This document shows, piece by piece, positions 53,901 through 63,529 of a DNA stretch of 64,000 nt (positions are counted from its first letter, which is position 1; each line of letters starts with the position of its first letter). The translations under genes and the position numbers were made by a program. The notes under the pieces were generated by a model. That model saw nothing but the letters and a program-made list of their open reading frames with translations. It searched no databases and was not told the origin of the DNA. The stretch lies in NCBI GenBank assembly GCA_021234155.1, contig JAJEKV010000055.1, positions 1,157,090-1,221,089 of the forward strand, read 5' to 3'. The DNA comes from Isoetes taiwanensis (Eukaryota; Streptophyta; Lycopodiopsida; Isoetales; Isoetaceae).

Positions 53901-54329
53901 AATCCAGTTGTCCAAATTTTGAGAGGCTAGCCAAGAGTTGATCTCTTTCCAAACAGGTTCTCTATCATTTGGATTAGTTGGAGCATAGATGTTAACAATA
54001 CCAAAGACAGAATTGGAAACAGAAAGAGTTACAGCTTGCCATGTTCTGGAGGGGCCATTGTAACAAGAGATATGATTAAGGTCAGCCTTCCAGATGATAG
54101 CAAGGGCACCACTCGTCCCAACAGATTCAATCCAAATAGAGGAGGAATTGGGATAAATCCAATCACCCAAGTTACTAGCTTCAAAGGAAGGAAGCTTGAT
54201 CTCCTGAAGAAGAATAATATCAACATTATATAACCTGATTTGAGCAATGGCTGTTCTTCTTTTAAGAGGGCCTTTAATTCCTCTAAGATTCCAAGATAAA
54301 ATCTTCATATCTAGAGCAAGATTAAGCAA
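50982..54329 (-). CDS. LINE ORF2: endonuclease and reverse transcriptase
   Basis: 1,115 residues open without a stop. The APE-type endonuclease (1-240) shows ILSWNLRGIKGP, VDIILLQEIKLP (catalytic Glu), IIAGDFNNTPSW (D, N) and SISDHQPQF (D, H). The RT (about 480-800) shows ALIPKVDHPNKFQDWRPISL, LLKLDFKRAFDSVRWDFLEF (motif A), SCGVRQGCPLAPYLFLV, and LQYADDTFSFLEA (catalytic Y-A-D-D). The thumb region includes LLGMPLSI and AGRTIIANSVLTSS. The ATG at 54329 follows the ORF1 stop by 12 bases. The protein would nick target DNA and copy the element RNA there. The frame is lost near 51065, before the C-terminal finger. Confidence 0.92.
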   Translation of the reverse strand: MLNLALDMKILSWNLRGIKGPLKRRTAIAQIRLYNVDIILLQEIKLPSFEASNLGDWIYPNSSSIWIESVGTSGALAIIWKADLNHISCYNGPSRTWQAVTLSVSNSVFGIVNIYAPTNPNDREPVWKEINSWLASQNLDNWIIAGDFNNTPSWDLKLGNKINMTRSERLPWDSLLSDNGLIYIPSSTANYTWSNKQKDKARVYCTLDRFYVSNPSTSFWDNSYVSSDEGTSISDHQPQFLHTSHVTRIQRQGSTPFKFNTSLLNNENFCSQFSAFYEDLSVRNIGMHHGNQFYSKIKAIKSWVKKWSKDRHLQCEEEKNQLLMLMKEIRSLLQQDPTNLNLQIGEEVLERKIRNIEEMEAKGSAIRCKIKYSNQMDSGSSKFFFRVAKSRVLRNSITEVEDDSGNKYSSHSDISSFFRDKYTDIFMSKPIPLNDLTKATDFKNLVNDILPAAPEVMNATISDPPSQNEILTTLSSFSKGKSPCPDGLQAEFYVKFWDILKDDITSMIHDFWNNDCLQTSIATGFIALIPKVDHPNKFQDWRPISLTNTSYKLCAKIIALRINSFLQRNISPNQSAFLPKRNILDNYVAAMEGLHWNKISNQNCILLKLDFKRAFDSVRWDFLEFAMVKLGFHPKIINLILGLNLRSKSAVLINGVPSGFFSLSCGVRQGCPLAPYLFLVAADLLTKVITYYQENGLIKGLKLPNSDEYLTMLQYADDTFSFLEADLANIDCFLKVIYQFSAASGIYLNVNKSLIIGDLPHQQVLDINVLPVGQATKLLGMPLSINQSLKGLWDPILQRIKKKLNNYRNYLTLAGRTIIANSVLTSSHVYFSTALIAPKCIYLELQKIIRNFIWKGSHLVNWNSICKTKTAGGLGCKDLFLQAQSLAGKFVWRAIYGSQSPAHKFIRYWINLSHPSGHPSVHHLFPNSAFTHLKTAPNISPLMNNLIKAWNSISPHFQFISSDHLHSDMPIFWNHILVNHNSNVLAIKHPRICKKWHDAGLYYIRDLFNGSRLISWTALKNIIKGTSSDRKVYLLIKPFLTNLNPNSGKGDWSLNGKFDYKVRDVYKCLSHDPTNNKAMIKWGINHTQKISSRMSGILTALQKFPTVYGLLQMAA

Positions 54330-54341
54330 AGAAGGGGAAAA

Positions 54342-56792
54342 TCAATATCTAGAAGATCTTGATTTCTTCTTACTCCTAGTGTTTTGAGCAGGAGTTTTAT
54401 TCAACCCTGATATGAGCTTTCCCTTGTTATTCCCAACCCTTTTACTAGATTTATTGACTGGATGATCTCTGTCAGGCATAGATGATTTGGTAGAATTTTC
54501 AAGAAGATACACTTCCTTTCCCCAATTCTCTTTGTCAATTATTTGGTCCTCACCATCACTATGATCACTATGATCACTATTGTCAGAGTAACCACCAGGA
54601 TAAAAATGAAACATTGAATTAATATCAAGGTTATTTAAAGGAGCAGAATGATTAACTTGCCTGGAATTTTCATGTGGCTCCAACTGTTCTTCTGCAGCAT
54701 CTTGTGGAGTCTCAGGAACATAGTCACAAGTATCCAATTTATTGACCTCATTTTCCTGTGAGAGATCCTTATCATCTGAGCCAAAAACCATCTGCAGGGA
54801 AGCTAGCTGATCTGCAACCTTACTGGATATTTTTGGAGGACTCAGGGGCGCATTTATGATGGGATAGTCCAAATCAATGAGTGATGGCAAAGATGGCAGT
54901 ACAGGAGGAGTGGGAATAGGCTGATTGTGGGGTGAGGGAATCTGAGATGTATGTGATGGAGGAAGGGCAATAGAGGGACAACACACTTTGCTCTTATGCA
55001 AATCAGGATCTAAATTAATATTCGGGTCAGATAATACCTGAAAAGTATTTTGACAGTCTTTAGGTAGCTTATCTTGAAGTTGAGCCATATTCCTTTGTTG
55101 CAGATTGTTTCCATCATAGTTAACTTCATTGGTAGGGCAAACAGATCTGGACAAAACCAAATCTGATTGACCATGAGACACAATAGAAGTTATATTTTGC
55201 TGAGTTGGGCTTGCTGGAGAAGCAGAAGAGATCTGTGAATTCTTTTCATAAGAATTCATATTCTGCTTAGCTTTATCCTGAGATTTTATAGTTAATGATC
55301 CGGTCTTGCTCACATTTTTGATTGGGAAGTCCATAAGGCTATAAGAGCAGCGACCCTTATCCTGATTTCTAGAATCTTTGATGATATTGGTCAAAGTCAA
55401 GCATAAATCATGAGAAGCATGATTAACTTTTTCAGGAACAGTACCTTTAACCAAAAGTTTTGGTTCTCCAATTGTTATACCATTGCTCTTCTTGTATCTG
55501 AAAGAGTTGTCTTCAAAGAGTTTTTCCTTGGCCTTTATCTGCTCTCTTACTGCTTTCTGTTTCTGAATCCTTTTGTAGCTGCCATTAACTTTGGTCCATT
55601 TGAAGTTATCATTCTCTGACAATTTATGAAATGTGTCCAGAACCTTGGATTTGTTTGCTTGGATCACAACCTCACTGTCAGATTGTTCCCTAGAATTATC
55701 CCCTGAAAGTTGGTGAGTAGAGCCTGCCATTTTCTCCCCTTCAATCACATTAGCTCTGCTGTCCTGGAGTGATACTGTGGAAGATTTGCATTCAGAGTAC
55801 CAGAAATGTCTATGGAAGCATTTTTGGCATTGAGAGGGCAATCCAGACCATCTAAGAGCTAAAGAAGATTCTACTCCAAAGGCATCTTTGAAAGGAATGG
55901 AAATAGGAATTTCTTTGGAAAGGTCTAACTACACAAAGGCACGTGGAGGTCTAGATGGAGAGAATTCAGTAGAAATATAGGTGCCAATAGTGCTAAAGAG
56001 AAGTTTGAAACATTCTTCATCCCAATAGATAGGATTAAGTCCAAAAAGAGAGGTTGAGGCAATACAAAGATTGTTCATTTGGTCAATATCAAGTTTCGGA
56101 TGCCATTTGAGGAAGGACAGCTGGGTGGTTTCAAAAGTCAAGGGACCATAATTGAGAAAGAAATTAGTTGATCTAGCATTCCCACATTCAAGCATAATAT
56201 ATGGGAAGTTAAGCCAGTAAACAGCTTGAATTATAATTCCTTTATTTAGGTTAAGGAGAAAAGCCCAAAGTTTGTCAAGCTTAATCCCACATTTTTGGAC
56301 CTTGACTATGACAGCTGAATTGGATAAAGCATCAACTCTAGAATGCACAACAGGAAGATTAAGAGAAATACCACTGTAAAGTCTCATTTTGCTTTGTTGA
56401 AGGTTAGGTGGTCTAGTTCTCTTTAGCTTGTCGTCTAGTTCTCCATCTGATCGCAGCTCCTGTTGTATTCTTGTGACTCCATATGGGCGAGGGGCACCAG
56501 TATTTGGATCAATAGGGTGAAGAATGCCCCTGTGGTCAGGATCAGCAGAAAGATTGTCCCAGAAGGGGACTTCATGCGAAATTGGATCCATATCAGGGAT
56601 AGAAGCTGGTAAATTAGCAAAATTTCCGAAGAGGATAGTTTCTTGAGGCTTCTCTTGAAAGGAAATCAAGCTATGGAGAACAGCGGGTCGTTCATGCGCA
56701 GGAATCTTTGCAAAGGAGTGAAGAAAGGCTAAATTTTTAGGGTTTACAGAGGAATTAAAGGCCATTGGTAAAGGCACAGGTTGAAACAACAA
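54342..56792 (-). pseudogene. LINE ORF1 (RNA-binding protein) with one in-frame TAG
   Basis: Two open stretches (56792-55932 and 55928-54342) lie in the same frame, separated only by TAG at 55929-55931. Residues about 80-285 form the DUF4283-like domain of plant L1 ORF1 (for example YWLNFPYIMLECGNARS, then PKLDIDQMNNLCIASTS). After the stop comes SIPFKDAFGVESSLALRW, then the Cys/His knuckle CQKCFHRHFWYSEC. A long Ser/Lys/Asp-rich, low-complexity tail follows, ending in KKSRSSRY. Full length would be about 816 codons. Read-through or a dead copy are both possible; one nonsense base would account for the break. Confidence 0.85.
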
Positions 56793-57483
56793 AAGAGCGC
56801 GGACGGAATTGAAAGCCCAGAAAGAGAAAAAGAAAGGAAACAGGGGAAGGAAGCCAATTAGATAGAATCAAAATTAACTAAAAGAGATCGGATTGCCAAA
56901 CCAGAAGCCATGCAAATCCAATTTGTGAGATCTTTGCGAAGAAAATCAATCAAATACAACTCAATTCCAATTTTCTAATTCGCTGAGTAGACCTTCACAA
57001 TGATTTTTTCATCTGTCCAATCACAATTGACTCTGAAAATTCCTGTTGCTGAAATCTTGCTGTCACCAATGAATTCTTCTAACCATGAATTAAGCATCTC
57101 TGTCTCAAATTCAACACAGCTAGGGACAAAGGTATACTCTTGCCGAAATAGGGAGTCTGGGAAAAAGGAATTGGTTACCAAGGAATTCCATAATTCTGAA
57201 GATGAGCCTGAGAGAAAACCACAGGTAAATCTCGAACCATGTTTGAGAATTGTGAAATTTTTTGTGTCCATCAATAGCTCAAAGCATGAGGAATTCGTTA
57301 AAGCTGACCCTCTACAGGGGCAGCCAGCAGATCTCTTTCAAAATCGAGCCAAATCAAGCAGAAGTTGATGAATTTCGAGAGAGAATTGCCAAGAAAAGAG
57401 TTTGAACTGAAAAATCCGGGAAAAAGACAAACAAATCAAGAAAAATGGCGCACGTCATATTTTCCTTCATATTTTCTTCCTCG
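56793..57483 (-). promoter_or_regulatory. 5' UTR and internal promoter region of the LINE
   Basis: About 690 bases from the right target-site duplication to the ORF1 start. Short frames on both strands (for example 57274-56975 on the minus strand, 99 aa; 57000-57368 on the plus strand) have no recognised product. L1 elements carry their promoter here. Confidence 0.6.
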
Positions 57484-57498
57484 TTCAAAGATGTCATT
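57484..57498. repeat. right target-site duplication of the LINE
   Basis: TTCAAAGATGTCATT, identical to 49827-49841. Confidence 0.85.
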
Positions 57499-57547
57499 CA
57501 AGTAACATAGATACAGCTCTATATTATAAAATTATAGCGAAGTATAT

Positions 57548-57964
57548 ATGTCAAGCATCAAATGTAATCAAGAAGGGCTCAGACTATGCCACGTGGCATG
57601 CCAAGTGCCCTTTTTTATGTCGAAAGGTGCTATAGGCGACTACATGTTGGGAAGCGGCGTGGGGAATTTTTCTAAAGATGAATTTAAGCAATGCAATTGG
57701 GGCACAGAGTCAGGATCTAAAAAAACAGGGCAATGGAATCGGATCAACAATGTGGTAATGATTTTTGAGAAGGTGCACAGGGCAATGTATATATTTATGC
57801 AAGAATTTGCCGGAACATTTGATGGAAATGGGGCACAATGGGCCGTATCTGATTTTCAGAGTTTTGGGTCGGATTTCAGAAGCAAATTGCATAGTTTTGC
57901 CATCTTCTACATTCTACCCAGTTTCTTGAAGACATATGGATGGTTTATTCCGGCGCCTAGATAG
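57548..57964 (+). CDS. hypothetical 138-codon frame
   Basis: Open from ATG at 57548. It contains GAIGDYMLGSGVGNFSKDEF and FMQEFAGTFDGNGAQWAVSD, with a hydrophobic stretch near the end (FAIFYILPSFLKTYGWF). No family is recognised, no splice context was worked out, and 60 codons are open on the opposite strand. It may be chance or a fragment of a host gene next to the LINE. Confidence 0.25.
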   Translation: MSSIKCNQEGLRLCHVACQVPFFMSKGAIGDYMLGSGVGNFSKDEFKQCNWGTESGSKKTGQWNRINNVVMIFEKVHRAMYIFMQEFAGTFDGNGAQWAVSDFQSFGSDFRSKLHSFAIFYILPSFLKTYGWFIPAPR

Positions 57965-57989
57965 CCAAAAATTTAAAAATTGGCAGATT

Positions 57990-58235
57990 TTAAAGCTCCA
58001 AAAGCTCAAAGACCAAAGCTACACTGTCCACCTCTGGAACAGACAGTCTAGATCCGACGGAATTGAACCTGGTAGTATAATCCAGAAGCTTTTCGTCAAA
58101 AATTAAATTTTTTGTGCTGTCGATCCCGATGTTGGCATCAGATTTCTTCCTTTCGGATCCAATTGTAGCTAAATCTGAGCTGGGTTCTTCCCATTTCATC
58201 CCAAAATCAATATTTACAACTACAGGTTTGGACAT
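57990..58235 (-). CDS. hypothetical 81-residue protein or first exon
   Basis: ATG at 58235 (MSKPVVVNIDFGMKWEEPSS), stop at 57990. Acidic and protein-like in composition (DFGMKWEEPSSDLATIGSER). No domain is recognised. It could be the 5' exon or full length of a small host gene, or the 5' end of another element's ORF. Confidence 0.3.
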   Translation of the reverse strand: MSKPVVVNIDFGMKWEEPSSDLATIGSERKKSDANIGIDSTKNLIFDEKLLDYTTRFNSVGSRLSVPEVDSVALVFELLEL

Positions 58236-58239
58236 GCTT

Positions 58240-60092
58240 CTTCCATTCCGATTAGTTTAGATCTGTAAATCGATTGTGAGCTACAGACTACAAATTGGGT
58301 CTTTAATTGAATTGATTGTAGCGCTCTCACCCATTACCGTTCATTTCTTTCTCCTTTTTACTTGATTTATATTCCAATGGTTAATATACAGGTTGTAATT
58401 TATTCTTACAGAGATTTATGTGCTGCTTTCGATTCAAGCTGTGGTGGATGTTGCAAGGAATGGGTAATTTTGGAAAACATGTTCCTTTCAAGACTCAACT
58501 TTTGCTATTAGAGAATCAGGAGGGTTCTCCCTTGTGCTGAGAAAACAAAATATACATCTTCCTACCATTATTGGACGGCTCATTTAGAACCTGTTTGCAA
58601 GGGAATCAAAAGACATTATGATTTGTAGTTTTGTTGCAGAACAAGGCCATAAAATGCCTCAAAATTTAAAATATACATATATTTTATACTTCCAGTGTCT
58701 ACATTCAATAGGTGACTCAACAATCCAGACATCGTCATCAATGAATGGGTGTATGTAAGAGCTTTTGCTTCTTCAAAAATTGCATTTTTTAAAGCATTTG
58801 CTCTTCCATGAATAAGCTTAGCATGACGGGAGTTAGGGCTGATAGTGACTGGAGAAATTCAACATATCTGTGGCTCATTCAAGAGCTAAGAACACTGAAT
58901 CTTCCCATAATGGACATATGCTGGATGTGGACAGAGTTTCTATGTGGACAGAGACAGAGACTGCATGCATATATTAGCTTCATGCATATATATATTAGCT
59001 TCGTTGCATTTTCTAACGCCAATCTATGCCATTGTCTAATGCCAAGCTATGCATTGACAATAATATTTGATATTTAGGCCTCCTATTATGGCCATTCCAA
59101 TTAAATTAATTTGGAGGGAGTTTACTTTATCTATCTATCTAAGTTGCACAATGTGATCTAAGAAACTCATAGTGGCCTAGACATTTTGTTCTTATTGCAG
59201 ACTTAAAGAGACTCAAAAGTTCCACGCATGAGAGATTGAAATTGAGAAGCAAGAGAAGTGATACATGTAATATTCTTCAAACATTGCTTAAATACAAAAT
59301 GAACAATTATTACATGGACTCAATTATTACATGGCTCCTCAAACTACTGGTAACACATTATACCCCATTGTTTGTGGACAATCACATGGAATGATCACAA
59401 AAGGTGAACAATCACATGTAAAGCCCACCGACGGTGGGCAATTCACTAGTCTCAGAAATTGACGTCAAAGTAGATTATAATCTATGGTCTGCTGATGCTC
59501 TTCTCAACAAAAAGTAGCATCCTGGTCAAGAGTATCCAAAAGGCAACCCTTCCCCTTCCCCAAAAAAAAAAAAAAAACACACCTTCCGGAAGGCCAGGGC
59601 CATTTTGGGGCCACACGAAGTTCTTGCTTTCTGTCTTGGAAGTGAGGATGTCTTTAATGTGCGTAGGAACCATTCCTCAAGCTACGGCTATTGTTTTGAC
59701 AGGATAACAAGAGAGCCAAATTCAAGCTAAACAAATATAAAAAAATAACAGAATATTGTTAACTGGCTGGAAACTAGAGATGTGAAATGGTCAAACCGAA
59801 TGCCATTCTGAAATGGAAAGGAATGGCACGTTGCATTGCCAGGCTAATAGATAGAGCCAAAAATGGAGACCCAAACAATATTGTTCTTGTATAGGTCATT
59901 GTGTCTGATAAGGACTTGACGAGCCCGTTAGGGCGAGCCAGGTCTGAAAACACAATCCTGATATTGGAGGAATGACATTTCAAGACATGTAGCATGTTCT
60001 TCCTTGCGTAAGAGAGGAAAGCAGGTTATGTTACGGGGGAGGACATTATCAAATGTAATTTGAGTCAAAATATTTTGAAATGTCCTCCCTAA

Positions 60093-60095
<3 letters not shown>
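58240..60095. other. intergenic DNA, nothing recognised
   Basis: AT-rich sequence with short frames only. An A run lies near 59562-59576 and short TA-rich repeats near 58980 (TGCATATATATATTAGCTTC). Confidence 0.35.

Positions 60096-60097
<2 letters not shown>

Positions 60098-60163
<66 letters not shown>
60098..60163. repeat. (GT)n followed by (GA)n microsatellite
   Basis: About 25 GT units followed by 8 GA units. In the minus-strand sense it forms the 3' tail of the SINE at 60164-60361. Confidence 0.9.
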
Positions 60164-60164
<1 letters not shown>

Positions 60165-60358
60165 TGTATTTTTTACGTCAGAGCACAAGCCAACATCTTT
60201 AGGGACATAATGACGCCCTCTTCAAGGAGCACCACCCCCCTATAAGGATACCGGGGGCCAAAGGTCCTAGGATGCCAAGATCCTAGTGAGGTTCGAACAC
60301 GAGACCTCAATGTGCTAGACGAGTGGACTAACCACACGACCAACACGACCAACACGAT

Positions 60359-60361
<3 letters not shown>
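60164..60361 (-). mobile_element. tRNA-derived SINE
   Basis: On the minus strand, GTGGTTAGTCCACTCG (A-box region, 60321-60337) is followed by GTGTTCGAACCTC (B box, 60288-60300) at tRNA-like spacing. A ~120-base unrelated body and a CT/CA microsatellite tail follow. This is the layout of a Pol III-transcribed, tRNA-derived SINE. The 5' end is bordered by short repeated GTCGTGTTG units. No target-site duplication was found. Confidence 0.65.

Positions 60362-60409
<48 letters not shown>
60362..60409. repeat. (GA)24 microsatellite
   Basis: A perfect GA run between the SINE and the inverted non-LTR 3' end. In minus sense it follows that 3' end and may be its tail. Confidence 0.9.
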
Positions 60410-60412
<3 letters not shown>

Positions 60413-60420
60413 TGATTATT

Positions 60421-60615
60421 ACGTTTGTGAGACCTACCAGGTCTATAAGATGTTCATCTTATACATTTAACATTGTAAAACAAATCATCTAATGTATTCT
60501 CTGATAATAATTCATTAGTCTTGCCTTTCTCTAACTCATCTACTTTTAAGGTTCTTAAAACATTTGATGATAGCAATTCATAATATGCGAGCTTGAAAAT
60601 TCAAAGAAAGTGTTG
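60421..60615 (-). mobile_element. 3' end of a non-LTR retrotransposon, inverted relative to the copy at 63.8-64.0 kb
   Basis: The reverse complement closely matches 63800-64000 with small indels. It includes the hairpin AGACC-TGGT-AGGTCT near 60430-60445 and AAAACAAATCATCTAATG. It is 5'-truncated just inside the last coding codons (FFEFSSSHIMNCY in minus sense). Confidence 0.7.
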
Positions 60616-60637
60616 GCCACATGCGAGCTGAGAGATC

Positions 60638-62190
60638 ATGAGAGAGATATTTTGGTGCTCAATGTGGCCTCAAGGATCTATGAAAGAGGCGAGTGGCTTT
60701 CGGCAAAAACCAATAGGATCTGCTCCAGGGTCTGGGCCATTCAAATGGCCGCACACAGACATTGTAGATAATGACCCTGTTGGGGCCAAAGAGCCAAAGG
60801 AATCTTATCAAGTACGCAAGAAGTGGCTAATGGAGGAGAATAAGTGTTTTGTTTGTTATCCAACTGACCATAAGTTTTATGAATGTCCTACTTATCTTGC
60901 AAAGAAAAAAGGGGAAAGAAAGAAAACTACGTCTATTCTTAAGTCTGGGACTAAGAAAGAGGACAAAAGTAAGAAAGTAGCTTCTATTCAAAGCGATGGG
61001 AAAGGGAAAAAGGTGGCCACTGTTCGGGAGAAATCGGATACGAATTCTGTTGAGAATAGTAGTCTTCTACAGTTTTGGGCTACTATTCAAGATCAAAAAG
61101 TACATATCCTATTTGATCCGGGGTAGTGAGTTTGATTTCATTTCTGCTCGATTAGTAAAGGAACTAAAAATAGCTTCTAATCCTTTATCAAGTGATGTAG
61201 AATTGTCTTCTGCTTTCTTGAATGTTGGCCCTTCGCTTTCTTCATTTATGGTCAAGGATGTTGAATTTCAACTGTAGGGGTACATCTATAAACGTTCTTT
61301 TATGGTTTCTGACCTTAGAGGCATGGATGTTATTCTAGGCATGTCGTGGCATAAGACTATCAATCCTCTTATAGATTGGAAGGCGGGAATTGTTATGTTA
61401 TCCTTGGAAGGGGGTAAAAAGACCTTCAAGTTTGTGAAGGATGATATTATTTTCTTAATTCCAACAGTTTCTGTTGTACAGTTTAAGCATTTGGCAATGA
61501 AAACTCATTTTGTGTATTTAGTGGTTTTGCATCCTAAGTCTAGTGCATCCCCATTAAATGAGCAACACACTGTCTTTTTGCAATATTATGATGATGTCTT
61601 TTCAAATAAAATTCTACAAACTTTGCCACCCCAACGTATGGAGGACCACAGGAATGATCTTCTTCCTGGGAAAGAACCTCCTAATCGAGCTCCTTATCAG
61701 AGAATGCATGGCCAACAAGTTGAGATTCGGCGCCAACTTGATGAGTTACTTCAAGCTAGATTGATGCGTTGTAGTTTTTCACTTTTTTGGGCTTTTGTCT
61801 TATTGGTTAAGAAAAAAGATAATTCCTGGCGCATGTGTATAGATTATCGCGCTTTGAATAAGATAACCATAAAAAATAGGTTTTCTATACCAAGGGCGGA
61901 TAATTTGTTTGACCAACTCCAAGGTGCCAAGTTTTTAGTTGTCTTGATCTTAAGTCAGGGTATTGGCAACTTAAGGTTGCGCCTGAAGATGTACATAAGA
62001 CTGCATTTCGGACAATGTTTGGACATTATGAGTTTTTAGTCATGCCATTTAGACTTACAAATGCGCCAGCTTCTTTTGCGAGGCTAATGGGGCAAATATT
62101 TGAAGATGTGCATGGCATTTATGTTGTCGTTTTCTTTGATGATATATTAGATTTTAGTAAGTCTACTGAGCTGGAACCATATAGGATATG
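60638..62190 (+). pseudogene. truncated Ty3/gypsy gag-pol (gypsy-4)
   Basis: The frame opens at 60638 with the Gag tail, including a CCHC knuckle CFVCYPTDHKFYEC (60850-60890) and a Lys-rich linker. Protease follows: VHILFDPGSEFDFIS (D-P-G for D-T/S-G), MDVILGMSWHKTINPLIDW. Then RT: SWRMCIDYRALNKITIKNRF (61830), [20 protein letters not shown] in a shifted frame, and [13 protein letters not shown] (62130). It stops near 62190, losing the RT thumb, RNase H and integrase. Stops at 61125 and about 61277 and a shift near 61930 break it. It has no LTRs here and abuts the inverted non-LTR tail at its 5' side. Confidence 0.8.
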
Positions 62191-63325
62191 ATGGGGTTGT
62201 AATGTCTATTTGAGATATAATAACAGGCCAGTAAGATATGCTGTCTAATACCTGGTAAAGAGGTAATGATAAAAAGCTAGGTTCTAAGTTTTTTTTTGAG
62301 CTGAATATCCTAAGAAAAATCAACCATGATGCTTAACAGTGAGTTAGATTTATATGAATTGCTATGTTATCTAGGCTATACATTCTTAGTAGGCTTTCAT
62401 TTATCAAGAGCAAAGGGTACATTGGGTGAGGGGCGAAGAGCCAAGAATCATCTAATGTACCTTTTGTCCATTGTGTCGTCACCGAGTTTATTGCTAACGT
62501 TCGCATGATTGGCTGCAGGTACGTGGTGATTCTTCTCCCAATGCATTTGCTTTGCTATTATGGAGATTGGTTGCTTGAAACAGATGTATGGTCTTGGATA
62601 CAAATGCTTGAAGATATGCTAGGTATAAAACTTTAATGTACGCGGGTTTGAGAAAGATTTGACTTTTGAATTTGCTATAGGCAAAACTTAATACTAGGGT
62701 AAGTGTATTTGCCGTTATGCATAATAAGATATATTACAATTGTATGATGGCATAAAGACTGCTAGCCAATACCTTAAAGATAGGTGGTTAACTTTAGAAA
62801 AAATAAAGTAGGAATGGATAAGCTTGATTGTATGATCAAAAGAATATAAATATTAAAGTCATTGTACTTGTGAACCACGGAGTGATGCACCAGACTTTGA
62901 CTGGCTCGGTCATTGGATGGAATGATAAAACTATGGAGGGATTGACCGAAATAGTTTGATGTGCTAGTAGGGTTGTTGTCCAAACTAGTTATGTCCCCCC
63001 CCTTTTTTTTTGTGTGTGTGTGTTGTTGTTGTTGTTGTCTCAGACCCCGTATACTATCTATTTCGGTCTTCCTTCTTGGCAGACTGTAACACCAATAATT
63101 CAGCAATTGTTCAAGCACCTGTATTATGTGTTCTAGGTCGAGCTGGTGTCTTCTCAACATTCGAATTGTATACTTCAGAAATCGGCTCGTCTGTGGAGAT
63201 GGGCTAAGAAAAAGGCACATTCTGTAATCTTAGGGACTGCGTCTCTAACATGGGTTGAACGCTCGTCTACTCATACAAACAAGAATCAATAATGATTGAT
63301 AATTTACAAGCATTTATTGGCATTA
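62191..63325. other. no gene recognised; contains (TGTTGT)n near 63010-63040
   Basis: The minus-strand frame 63220-62774 (148 codons) includes a Gln run from the CAA/TTG microsatellite. It has no domain that I recognise and I do not call it a gene. Confidence 0.35.
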
Positions 63326-63327
63326 TA

Positions 63328-63440
63328 TGTAACCCTCCTAACCGACATGTTCTTAACGAACTGGACAAACCCTCTAGACGTTTAAGAGTAGTCACTTTTA
63401 TCCATTTATGTCGGTGTCTCAGGAACGCCAGATCTGGCAG
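63328..63440 (-). repeat. LTR fragment related to the TRIM-like element at 49.26 kb
   Basis: It shares with 49257-49370 the order TGTAAC, CGACATG, AACTGGACAAA, TAGACGTTTA, TAGTC and CCATTTATG, with scattered differences, and starts with the same TGTAAC. It appears to be a solo or truncated LTR of a related family. Confidence 0.6.
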
Positions 63441-63529
63441 TATCATATATGTAATAATCAAAGTTCATTATATTTCGTTTCTATCTCTGGTCAAAATGAA
63501 TATTATTCAATTGAGAGATGAGGAATAAA

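Larger units (their letters stand above)
49842..57483 (-). mobile_element. nearly full-length L1-type LINE
   Basis: A 7.6-kb minus-strand element with a poly(A) tail (plus-strand T run at 49842-49865), ORF2, ORF1 and a ~690-bp 5' UTR, flanked by a perfect 15-bp target-site duplication. The intact duplication, long tail and few lesions (one in-frame stop in ORF1, one or two frameshifts near the ORF2 end) indicate a recent insertion. Confidence 0.92.

Noticed and set aside
57000-57368. 122-codon plus-strand frame in the LINE 5' UTR
   Set aside because: No domain; overlaps a minus-strand frame of equal quality; more likely part of the UTR.
62774-63220. 148-codon minus-strand frame with a Gln run
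   Set aside because: The Gln run comes from a (TTG)n microsatellite and the rest shows no domain or conservation I can point to.
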